Source: Globisporangium splendens
Taxonomy: Eukaryota > Oomycota > Peronosporomycetes > Pythiales > Pythiaceae
Reading direction: 5' to 3'
Length of the DNA: 64,000 nt
Assembly (NCBI GenBank): GCA_006386115.1
Contig: VFIW01000015.1
Coordinates: 248,001 to 312,000, forward strand
Made by a program: the position numbers and the translations under genes. Below are positions 44,769-57,063 of the stretch, in pieces. The notes beneath the pieces are model-generated. The model had not been told where the DNA came from. It searched no databases and worked only from the letters and a program-made list of their open reading frames with translations. Positions within the stretch are counted from its first letter, which is position 1, and each line of letters starts with the position of its first letter.

Positions 44769-47057
44769 TCATTTGGCGAGCCATTCCAGTAATTTCCGCT
44801 CGTGTGCCTGAAGACTTTGCGTGGCCAAGGCGCGCATCATGGACTGGTGCTGCTGATTCTTCGCTGGCGACATGGGCATTCCTGTTTCTTGGTCAGCAGC
44901 AGAAGAAAAGTGACGATGAAGTGCAGTCGCCAACTCAGACGGATGCTGAATGGAACAAATGACGGGTTCTCCGTTGGTGTCAATATGCGGCTGCTGCTTG
45001 AGGGCTGTGGTCTCGATTCTCGCGACAATGTCTTCAAAATTTTGCATGTTTGGACCCACAAACACCTTGCATCTGCAGACCCAGTCAAATCGTGAAGTCA
45101 TACGAAACATGGTGTTTGGTTGTAAGCGAATGCGTCATGTACCACATGGAGAACGCAGGTGAGGGATAGAGTCTACACACCCTGCTCGAAGTGGCTCAAT
45201 GGGGTTATGGCCACCACGCTTCGCTAGTGTGCCTAGTGAGCGAGAGCAAAACCACCGACAAAGCATCAACTCGGGCTCTCAAATGTACCGAGACGGGATC
45301 GCACATTACCTCCGACGAACACTGTCGAGATGGCGTCGCAAAGTAATCCAGTCTCTCCCTAAAGCAAGGAAAGCACAACAGGTTAGTAAACGAGTCTCGT
45401 TGCACAGAGCACTGCAACAACAAATCTCCGAACCATGGTGTCAACGATGAAAATCGATGTGGACGGTTGTGGCTGTTGGATCTCAGAGCGAAATGCGATC
45501 TCTAGCTCTGGAAACTGTTTGAACAAATCATAGCCGTACATACAAGGTAAAGTTCTAGTTGAAGAAGAACGCAAGGCGCACTGTTGGTGCGTACCTGGCG
45601 CTGAATTTCGTCAGCAATGGATTTGGCGCGATGCGGGTGGCGTGGCACAATGAACGTGACCACGCGTCGACTGTCTGATGCGGCTATGTGGTTCGCCAGT
45701 TCCACATGCACTCTCGCGATCTCCAGCTCCTCTCCTTCGTGGGTACTGACTGCGGCCCATGCGTAGCGATCCGCAATCGATTTCTGAATGCGGGTCACTG
45801 CAGCTGCGTCACTATCACGCTGCGTCGTCGCTGGGTCAAGACATATCACGCGCAAATTAGAAGAAACATATTCCTCAACCATCTTCCAAATCCTTCTGCG
45901 AGGCGTGTACCAAACTTGAGATTGGTCAAAATGTCAGCTTGTGATGCGCCGAGTGCAACAAAGCGCTTCAAGTTCTGTTGGGATAAAGAACCAATGCAAA
46001 AAGAAGTTATGAGTTAATTCTGCCTGCAAAGCTGTTCAGTTTCGTGTGATCAATAAGTGCCTGTATACCTGCTCATTCTGGCACAACACCATCGAAAATG
46101 AACTCACGAGGCTATGCGCAAATGAGTTTAGCACTGGAAGCTGCCACCTGCGGAATGAGCGCTCGGACATCCTGCCATTGAGAACTCCAATACGAATCTA
46201 GTTGACCCATCAAAAGAAAGAAGGGATTCAGCACCATGCGGGAAACAATAGAGATAACGAGGCGACCTGTATTTTTGTTTGAGTACCTGTCGCTTGGTCG
46301 CTTCACGGATCAAGTTGGGCCAAAGTTCCGATTCGATCCAGAGACCTGCACTTTAACACACAACACAAGTGCCACAATGTTAAACTCGCCACCCGTAACA
46401 CAGCAAACAAAATGCGTACTCTGGTTGCCACGTGTCGTAGAACCGCTTCACCCAATCGGGATGGTCCATTGGCGCAAAGATGCACGGTGTCTTCAACGGA
46501 ATCTAGGCGTCCACAACAGGGAGACGCACATCAAATTCAGTGCATACTACTCCTGCAATCCCAGCAATGAGTAAACTCCACTTACTGCTCCCAAGCGTGA
46601 GTTCAGAAGCTGTCGTGCGGTTGGCGTCGTCGTCGAAACCACGATACGCGCTTTCCGTCGCGGCACGGACAGCGCTCCATCATCTGTGGGGGTCGTCTTC
46701 ATCTGCAGCGCAAACGACTCTGCAAGCATCATATCAATCAGCGGCAGCACCGAGAGACACTCCCCCACGGATGCGCCGTGGACCCAGAGCGTAAAGTACT
46801 CGCCCTTCGTATACTGCTGCCATTCCGCTGTGTAGCACAACACATCACGCACAACGTCATTTCCGTGTTGGACTGCACGCACGTTCTTACAGACCATAGA
46901 CAGCGCAAGTACCTGGCAGTTTGCTGACGCCAAAGCGCTCTGCAGTGACTACAGGCAGCACGCCACGCCGCAGGTCCTTGCGCTTGATGTACCACGTCAC
47001 AAGCGGCTCCGCGGCGCGCCAGATGCCGCAATACGCGCGGTGCACCAAGAACTCCAT
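44769..47057 (-). CDS. 3-deoxy-D-manno-octulosonate (KDO) transferase, KdtA/WaaA family
   Basis: Eleven exons (47057-46913, 46827-46586, 46502-46420, 46350-46287, 46197-46069, 45974-45911, 45830-45595, 45514-45434, 45358-45310, 45232-45181, 45072-44769) join in phase to 482 aa, somewhat longer than bacterial KdtA (about 425). Conserved blocks appear in order: [10 protein letters not shown] with the catalytic Glu, [91 protein letters not shown] and [14 protein letters not shown]. The enzyme transfers KDO onto a lipid A-like acceptor. Plants keep a mitochondrial form, which is the best guess for location here. One donor (GTTCGG, 45433) is unusual but required by the phase. An upstream in-frame ATG at 47126 is less likely because the family N-terminus begins at MEFLVHRAY. 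Confidence 0.9.
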
Positions 47058-47217
47058 CACAAATCGGAAATGACACACACACACAGATGTCAACCCAGTA
47101 GGTTCGCATGCAGCACGAACATCCATGCGATAATCAAACTTAGGAATTATCGCACTTGAAGGAAGTTACCCGGTGATACTATCCCGCAGATACTGTGGTC
47201 CACACTACTTCAGTCTT

Positions 47218-47236
47218 CTCATTTTCCTCATTTTGT
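47218..47236 (+). promoter_or_regulatory. candidate oomycete Inr/FPR core promoter of V-ATPase B
   Basis: CTCATTTTCCTCATTTTG closely fits the oomycete initiator plus flanking promoter region and lies about 85-100 bp before the ATG, inside the 262-bp gap shared with the divergent KDO transferase. Confidence 0.5.
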
Positions 47237-47319
47237 GCCTCAAGATCTCTGCTGGATCTTCTTTATGTTGGAAACGGCCCCCACAGACGCGAAAAGCTCA
47301 AGCGAAGGAAGAAGACGAG

Positions 47320-49463
<2,144 letters not shown>

Positions 49464-49809
49464 TAAGTTGTAGTGCAAGATGGTGTGCACGGTGCTTGAC
49501 TCGCCTGGTTGTGTTTAGCATTTGTCACCCGGCGAGAACTTGTTTGAGCCACGGAATGGAGCGATGTACGCGCTGTTTGATTTGTTTTTATCACAATGAC
49601 TTTGGTTCAAATCCAATCGGCTTTCCAATTGTGCCTTGTCGCCATCTTCGCCGAAGAAGTGCTCTTTATTCATTCCACTTGTCTGTTTGATTACCTTTAA
49701 TTTTGCGTCAAGATGGGCTGAAGTCATACAATCTTAGGGCTTTCGCCTTGTTCACATCCAGCTGTGTTGTTCTATCCTGTTTTAACTTAGGCTCACGTCC
49801 ACCACTTCA
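49464..49809. other. convergent intergenic region after V-ATPase B
   Basis: 346 bp of 3' flank for two convergent genes; T-rich, with no recognised feature. Confidence 0.4.
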
Positions 49810-51419
49810 TCACGCGTTCTGAGCCTTTCGGCTTTTCCGCGGTTGCTTCTTTGACTCCGTGGCGTTCTGTGCAGGTTGCCACTCAGGAGCCGTGTGCCCA
49901 AGCGTGACTCGGCAGCGACTGAGACTCCAGTGGCACTTTCGACACTCTTCGCACATGCGCTTGAACTTTACTTTTTCTATAGACACACGCACAGCAAGAG
50001 AAGGATTTGTCAGACCCAGTCTCACTGCTCAATCATTCCATATTGAAGGAAACGCACCTGGTGGACGGGTAAGGAGTGCGCCATGGCCATTAGCGACCGG
50101 AAATACTCCTGGTTGTTGGGACCACATCCCAGTAGCAGCAGCGACCGTCGGGTTCATCATCAATGGCTGCGCCGTGTGCTTCAGCACGTTGCGGCACTCG
50201 TGGGCATTTCGATTCAGTGTCGCACACTCGCTGCAGACAGTCAGAAGTGGCAACGTTGGGAAAAACGACGGAAAAAGCATGTTGAGCGCTGCTGGATTCG
50301 GCGGGAAGCTCGAAAGCACATCTGGGGTCAAGAACGGCATGAGTCCCATGCCACCCAACTGTGGGATGCAAGGAGACAGAAACGATGTCGCTGGTACCAG
50401 CGGAGCGGCTGCAATCGGAGTCCGCACTGGTGGCACTGCACTTGCCGAATCGGATTCATCAGGCTGCTGCTGTTGGCTGTCGGCACGGGACGAAGCGGAG
50501 TCTTGTGCCCCAGCCTTAGAGCTCTTTGGAACCTTTTTCTCCTTGGACGACGGTCGCGCGGACTCCATCGCGTCGTCTCGTGCCGCGACTGCGATCGACG
50601 CGATCTTCTCGGCGGTCTCGTTCATAATCGCGCTCACGCTCTCTTCTTCCCGGACCTGGTGGCGAGATTTCAGCCAGAGCTTGTTCGAGCGCTTGATCTC
50701 CCTCCGCTTCTCGTCAGCTTCAAGCGTCCGCAGGAGCGCGCTGGGCTCGGCATTTATGTCTTCTGGAATAGATGCACCCACGCTGCTATTGGTATCTGCA
50801 ACTTCATTCTCCGGAGTCTCTACGGTTTCGCCAGCTGCCAACGGGAACTCGGCGTTTTCTTCTGCGTTGTTGCGCTTGTCATCTGAAGTGAGATGGCTGC
50901 CGGGTTTGGTGCTGCGTCGGTCCCCGTAGACGCCAAACATGGAGTCCACGTAGTTCGCCATCTCCATCAAGTTGCGATGCAGAATCCGCTGGTATCTGTC
51001 CATCAAACATTCGCACGTCCATGCGTGACTCCAATCAGCACACACACACAATACGCATCACAGCAATCAATTCCACTCACGCCAATGTGCCTTGAATGTC
51101 CTGATCTCCATGACACTCCGCAATCGCCATGATCATGTCTTCGTTCACATTCAGCATCTACGTAATCAGCAGCAGATGTCCATTGCGCATCAGTATCTAG
51201 ACCACAAATGTTCCCTCATCACATGGAAAGCACAGAGAGAATCGCCAAAGAAGCGCGCGTACGGACGTCGGCGAACACGTCGGCGATGGACGACGGGTCG
51301 TTCTCCTCACCCTCCGAGTCCGACTCGTCGGGCGGCGTGCGCGGGTCCCAGAACGCGCGAGCGCTCAGCCCCCTGCACGCATCCTCCGGTGGCGGTGGCG
51401 ACGACGACAACGACGGCAT
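49810..51419 (-). CDS. SSXT-domain (SS18/GIF-type) transcriptional co-activator with Cys-rich C-terminus
   Basis: Core exons 51157-51081, 51028-50058 and 49976-49810 are well supported and give 404 aa from the Met at 51157. An upstream exon (51419-51267, acidic, DESDSEGEENDP) can be joined in phase through a poor donor (GTCCGT), giving 455 aa; that exon is uncertain. The SSXT helix pair reads NEDMIMAIAECHGDQDIQGT, a splice, then CLMDRYQRILHRNLMEMANY, matching the SS18/GIF pattern N-E-x-L-I-x-A-I...Q-x-x-L-x-R-N-L-x-x-L-A. SS18 is a SWI/SNF subunit and plant GIF partners GRF factors. Unlike those, the C-terminus carries paired Cys motifs (VCSECATLNRNAHEC; MCEECRKCHWSLSRC) that look metal-binding, separated by a Pro/Met/Phe-rich stretch. 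Confidence 0.75.
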
Positions 51420-52067
51420 CTTTGGGCTTGAACGATTGATAAAAGCGTGGGTATTCCTGCGAGACGCAATTGGACTATTCCCGCGCTTTTCTTTCTTTGG
51501 ATTAAAAACGAACCAATCATGTCATGCTAAAATTGATTTGGTAGATACTATTGGCTAAAAGTAAACGAGTATGTGTCTAGTTGGTAGAAAAGAAGAGGAT
51601 CCATGTACCCATCTGAATTTGACAGACGCATTTACTCAAATACGTACAATGTGCGCGCACTTTCAGTAAATAATAAACGCATTTCGCCTTAGTCAGTAAT
51701 AATTCAAAAATAGTAGCTACATTTGAAAGGACACTGCGCTCACTTTTGTAACACATATCCTTGTCTTTGACTATATAATCTAATTCTTCAAAAAGCAGAT
51801 TGTCGAGCATTTGTGAAGTTCAAGTTGGGCAATCACATGACACCCAGCGTTGCAGCGTCCAGCTTCAAGAAGGCGGAAGGATTCACTCGCAGGCGCTTCT
51901 TCAAAGGACGCAGTTTATCTTGTCCGCTCTCGACGCAACATAATATACCTCACTAAAACTAAAAAAAAGGAAAGGACGTGGTGACGTGTTCTTGCGTGTT
52001 GCTGCGTCCTCATCATTTCCGAATTTGCGCTCTTGTGCCGCAGTCACTGGCACGAGAAAGGAGAATC
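51420..52067. other. divergent intergenic region, AT-rich
   Basis: About 650 bp between the SSXT gene and the acyl-CoA synthetase gene. The middle is AT-rich with long A/T runs. No coding frame or RNA gene was recognised. Confidence 0.4.
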
Positions 52068-54949
52068 ATGTGGAAGCGCGCTGTCCACGTGCCCAGAAGC
52101 GCTCTCCAGGGTGCCTGCAGAGCCAATGGAGGCAGCGTCCGCAACAAACACCAGATGAAGAGCTACATTGAGCAGTACCAGCGCAGTCTGCAGAGCCCGC
52201 AGGACTTCTGGGGCGAAGCCGCCGAGGACATTGAGTGGTTCAAGTCCTACGACAAAGTACTCGACTCGTGAGTCCTTATGTGTTCTTGTGATCCCTGCAA
52301 GCGTTATAAGTGGACTTGATGACTTATGTCTCTTATTGAATGGAATGCAGCTCTTCGACTCCGATGGCGAAATGGTTCACGGGCGGACAGATGAACACGT
52401 GCTACAATGTGCTGGATGTGCATGTGAACAATGGACGTGGGGATACCGTCGCCATTCGCCACGACAGTCCATTGACATCGACCAAGAAGAGCATCACGTA
52501 CAGAGAGCTTCTGGGGAAAGGTGAGATATGTTGTTGCTCATGCCGATTGAGTGCATGACAAAACCACTAACGCTCGGCGATGGTATCATTGACCACGCAG
52601 TCTCTGCGTTTGCCGACGGGCTGCAGAAAATGGGCTTGCAAAAAGGTGATCGAGTGATTATCTACATGCCTGCGATCCTCGAATCGATGATCGCTATGCT
52701 GGCGTGTGCTCGGCTCGGAGCAGTTCACTCGGTCGTGTTTGGCGGCTTTGCTGCGCAGGAGCTGGCAGCACGTATCGACGATGCAAAGCCCAAGGTAACT
52801 GCTTTCGTTGAGCATGGTAGGGCTCTATTGTCGTTGCATATCGAAGCTGACAACGATTGTGCGTCAACAGCTTGTCATTGCTGCGAGTTGTGGTATGGAG
52901 CCAAAGGGAGTAATCGACTATGAGCCGCTGCTGAACGGAGCCCTCGAGCGCGCGCAGTGGAAGCCTGAGCGGAGCGTCGTCTTTCAGCGCGAGATGAGCA
53001 AGTTCTCATACAAGAAAGGCGTGCACGTTGACTGGAATGATGTGATGGCGAGCGGCTCGCATGTCGACGCGGTGCCTGTTCTCGCTACCGACCCCCTGTA
53101 CATCTTGTACACGTCTGGAACCACCGGAAAGGTATGGATTTCGCGACCTGCACACCATTATTTGAATTATCTTGATGCGGTTCACTTACGTTTCATTTGG
53201 AGTATGCTCCAGCCAAAAGGTATTGTCCGCGATAACGGCGGCCATGCTGTGGCGCTCAAGTGGAGCATGTCGAATGTCATGAACACGCACCAGGGCGAGA
53301 CCTACTGGGCGGCGTCGGATATCGGCTGGGTTGTCGGCCACTCGTACATCGTGTATGGCCCGCTCCTTCAAGGCTGCACGGTAAGAAGCGTTCCACAGAA
53401 CTGTTGATATGCAGTGCAGCCACTCACCTATACTGATGTACTGGTTTCCCTTTTGCCATTAAACTTGTAGTCCATTTTGTACGAAGGCAAGCCAGTTGGT
53501 ACCCCGGATGCTGGCGCGTACTGGCGCATCCTGAGTGAATATGGAGTCAAGACGATGTTCACAGCTCCCACAGCGCTGCGAGCGGTTCGAAAAGAAGACC
53601 CAGATGCTGCTTTCTTGAAAGACAAGAAAGAAGATGTCCACAAAACATTCAAGTATGTAGCATGTCTGTGATGCTCTTGCTAACCTATTGATACCAACTG
53701 AGTACCTTTCCTCTTAGGGCCATGTTCGTCGCAGGCGAGCGCGGAGACCCAAAGACCCTCAAGTTCTTTGCCGATCAGCTGGAAGTTCCTATCGTCGATA
53801 ACTGGTGGCAAACGGAAACTGGGTGGCCGATGAGTTCGCAGGTCCTCGGAATGCACCAAGACCATGTCTCTGGTACCTTCCCTGGGATCAAGTTTGGATC
53901 CGTGTCGCGACCAGTTCCTGGGTACGACATCCGATTGATGTCGTCGGAAGATGGCGAAGACGACGAGCACCACAATCATCATTACGACGCTGAGCTTGGC
54001 ACAGATCAAGAGCTCGTTGCCAAATTGCCACTTCCTCCAGGTTTGAGCACAGTTGTTACGCGTTGGAATTACGTATGAGTTGTACTCACAGCGTTTCTCT
54101 TTTGTTCTTCCAGGTGCGCTGACCACACTGTACAACAATGACGCTGAATTCTACGCGAAGTACCTGAAGAAGTTCCCAGGATACTACCACACTGGAGATA
54201 CTGGACACATTGACGAGGATGGCTACGTTTATGTAAGATTGGTCCGAGATGGAGCAGTAGCTTTGGAAGTCTATGACTCATTTGCTTGTCGAATGCCCTG
54301 TGTGTGTTTTCCGTGGTGTAGGTTATGTCGCGGACGGACGATGTGATCAATGTGGCTGGCCATCGGCTGTGCACTGGAGCCATTGAAGAGGCAATCCAGT
54401 CGATTCCAGAAGTCGTAGAATGTGCTGTGGTGAGTGAAGCATTCGCTTGCAATGCTCGTTCTTTCTCGTTTAGCGTTCGTTATACCAACAGTTATCGTTT
54501 ACTTGCTGGCAGTTTGGAGCCACGGACGCCTTGAAGGGCCATCTTCCAGTCGCGTTGCTGGTCTTGAAGAATGACATTGCTCGCACCGAAAAAGAGGTTC
54601 GTACTTGCAAACGCAGCTCTCCGCTTGTGATCTCTCTCTCTCTCTCTCTCTCAATGTGCCACGACTTCACCTTACTTATACTGTTGACTGGAACGCGTAG
54701 GTCGTCGACCAAGCGATCGCAAACGTGCGCCACGAAATCGGGAGCTTCGTGTGCCTGAAGAGCGTCGCCGTGGTGCCTGCGCTCCCGAAGACGCGGTCGG
54801 GCAAGGTCATGCGCGCCACGATCCAGGCGATCGCCGATTCGAAAGCCTACCGCGTGCCTGCAACGATCGAAAACGAGGCCGTGCTCGTGGATGTCCGCGC
54901 TGCGCTGCAGCGAGTTGGATACGCAAGCAAGGAGTCTGTAACCAAGTAG
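52068..54949 (+). CDS. ACSS3/PrpE-type short-chain acyl-CoA synthetase
   Basis: Eleven exons (52068-52267, 52351-52520, 52601-52794, 52871-53131, 53213-53380, 53471-53652, 53718-54040, 54114-54232, 54322-54429, 54513-54596, 54701-54949) give 685 aa, the normal size. Adenylation motifs are intact: [19 protein letters not shown] across a splice, [38 protein letters not shown], and [10 protein letters not shown] with the C-terminal acylation Lys. R-D-N-G-G-H-A-V after the P-loop is the PrpE/ACSS3 form, whereas acetyl-CoA synthetases usually have a T-T-G-G-Y-type sequence, so propionate is the favoured substrate. The N-terminus ([20 protein letters not shown]) looks mitochondrial, as for ACSS3. 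A (CT)11 run sits in the last intron. A paralogue lies inverted at the right edge. Confidence 0.95.
54631..54652. repeat. (TC)11 microsatellite in the last intron of the ACSS3-type gene
   Basis: An uninterrupted TC run; it is absent from the corresponding intron of the paralogue at 63595-63678. Confidence 0.95.
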
Positions 54950-55318
54950 TGTGCGTCAGTTGGTGTTCGCTTCTCTATGTGCGTATGTGTACGTCGGATC
55001 ACCTCCGAATCGCATTGCTGATAAAGTTTTGAATCGTTTTAGTGTCCTCTGGTCACCATACGATTCCATTGAGTCGCTCCGAGAGCGAGTGACTTCAATT
55101 TGGGATGATGCGCACTTAACGATCCATGAGTGTTGGTTATCTACATCCAAGTGACCTCGAGTTGAGGCAACATCGCAATCAGTTTCGGCTAAAGTGGCTA
55201 AACGCTTTAACAGAGCAAACCGGTTTTCTTGCTGTTGCAAAAAACGGTTTGTGTGACCTGCCATTTTTGGTGCCTTGGCACTTCCACATAAGCAGCACTT
55301 CGACTGAGAAGCTGCGCA
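54950..55318. other. intergenic region between the ACSS3-type and SET genes
   Basis: 369 bp with the promoter of the SET gene; no element was recognised with confidence. Confidence 0.4.
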
Positions 55319-56889
55319 ATGGCGACGCACGCTGAAGCGCCGGCACGCACTCAAGCGCAGAAGGAGGAGCGCTTCCTGCAGGTGTGATGCCGCGCACCGG
55401 CATGGAGAAGCATCCGCGTATTCTGCAATGTGGTTAACTGATTGCAGTCATGTGATCTCCTTGGCGTGTGTGTCACAGTGGCTGACAGAGAATGGTGCCG
55501 TGTTCCCGAAGCTCCAGTGGTCCGTGCTGACGGAGAACGGACTGCGTGGCGTCGTCGCACTTGAAGGTATTGCGGCAAACGAGTCGATGCTGCAGATTCC
55601 AGCAAAGCTCGTGATCTCCGAGCAGCGCTGCTGGGAGGACCCGCGACTGAAGGACATCCTGGAGGCCAACCGCGACGTGTTTTCGCGCGATGACCCAGTC
55701 TTGGCGCTCTTCCTGGTACAGGAGATGCTCCGTGGGGACGACTCGTTCTTCGAGCCGTACCTGTCGATCCTGCCATACCCGGTGAGCATCCAGGACTGGA
55801 GTGACGACGAACTGGCAGAACTTCGCGACAGGTATGTCTCCTAACTGTCTATGATATCCAAACGCGTCGTCACTTCGCTTGCTTCACGCACACATTTGTG
55901 TTTGTAGACGCCTTGTGGACGCTGCAAAGCGCCGACGATCAGAGATTGATACATTCTATGACCGTGTCTTTACTCTTCTCGATGCGAAGTACCCTGTGCG
56001 TTGCATTAAGTGACTGTCTGGTTCCTTGGCTCAATGCATTTGTGCTTGATTGATATACTCATGGGATACGGTGTACACTTACCAGGGAGCGTTTCCGCGC
56101 GAGCGGTACACGCGGGACAAGTTTGCGTTTGCGTGGAAGACCATCCAGGCGCGTACGTTTGGACGGCGACTGCCGTGGACTGCGCTCGTGCCCTTCGCCG
56201 ACTGCCTGAACCATCGGAATGTGGCCACGAAGTACGACTTTAACGTGGACGACAATGGCATGTTCCGGTTGTTTCCATCATCGACAAACACGTACGCTGC
56301 GGGAGCCGAAGTGTTCAACAGCTACGGTCGCCGGTCCAACTTTCAGCTGCTTCTCGACTATGGCTTTGTGCTGCCGGAGAACGAATGGGATTGCGTGGAC
56401 ATTGATCTCCCGAAGGACGCCATGGGCAAGAGATTCCCGTTTCTGCGTCGTCTGCAGCTTGATCGAAGAAGTTTTCTGGAAGACTTGTTTCCCGTCTCGG
56501 TGCTTGGCTCGCTCTCCCCGGCGCCATCTCCGCCGACATCCCCCAGTGAAAGCGAAGTAAAAGCAGCCGAGCGAGTCGCTTTGCAAGCTGGATACGAATG
56601 GCTTCGAGGTGTCATGCTGACCGCTTTAGAGAGTCTTGGTTCTTCTATCGAAGATGTTGAGCAGCAATTACATCGACCCGATGTCCCTGAACGTCGTCGC
56701 GATGCACTGATCTATCGTGTGAGTCGCATGAAGATCATCCAGCATGTCGTGAGCCAAATCGACACGGTGCTGTACCGCATTTCCATAAACATCGATGTAG
56801 TGAATACCTGCGCACTGGATACAGGCATGTCGAGTGCGCTGGAGAGCCTCGATCTGAATAGTACTTCAGCGCAATCATCATCCACCTAG
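55319..56889 (+). CDS. SET-domain protein lysine methyltransferase (LSMT/SETD-like)
   Basis: Four exons (55319-55381, 55479-55831, 55908-55995, 56086-56889) give 435 aa. The split SET fold of the Rubisco-LSMT/SETD3/SETD6 class is visible: GLRGVVALEGIAANESMLQI (N-SET), DDPVLALFLVQEM, then the cofactor block LVPFADCLNHRN and the catalytic AAGAEVFNSYGRRSNFQLLL with LDYGFVLPENEWD, followed by a helical Rubis-subs-bind-like C-terminus. The N-H-R-N and Y-G residues needed for AdoMet binding and catalysis are present. Substrates of this class are non-histone proteins (actin, ribosomal proteins, elongation factors); which one cannot be told here. The C-terminal Ser/Pro insert (SPAPSPPTSPSESE) is unusual. 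Confidence 0.9.
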
Positions 56890-57063
56890 CTTGATGTGGG
56901 TGATTCAGAATAATTGGGGGTTTTCCTTAGAAAACGAATTCAGTAGGCGTTAAAGCGTGTATGCACGTGCAAAGTAGAAACAGAGTATGTATACAGGTCT
57001 AGCCTGGAGAGATTTATAGAAGAAGCAAGCCAACTCTTACACTGGTCATACACGCGAGAGAAC

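Noticed and set aside
45359..45433. Apparent second frameshift in the KDO transferase after VDTM
   Set aside because: A 75-nt intron with a TACTAAC branch site joins VDTM to [11 protein letters not shown] in phase; only its GTTCGG donor is unusual.
45880..45915. Apparent frameshift in the KDO transferase between LTNLKF and the VSTHEGEE block
   Set aside because: An 81-nt intron (45910-45831, donor GTACAC, acceptor CCCAG, with a TTCTAAT branch site) restores the frame, so no mutation is needed.
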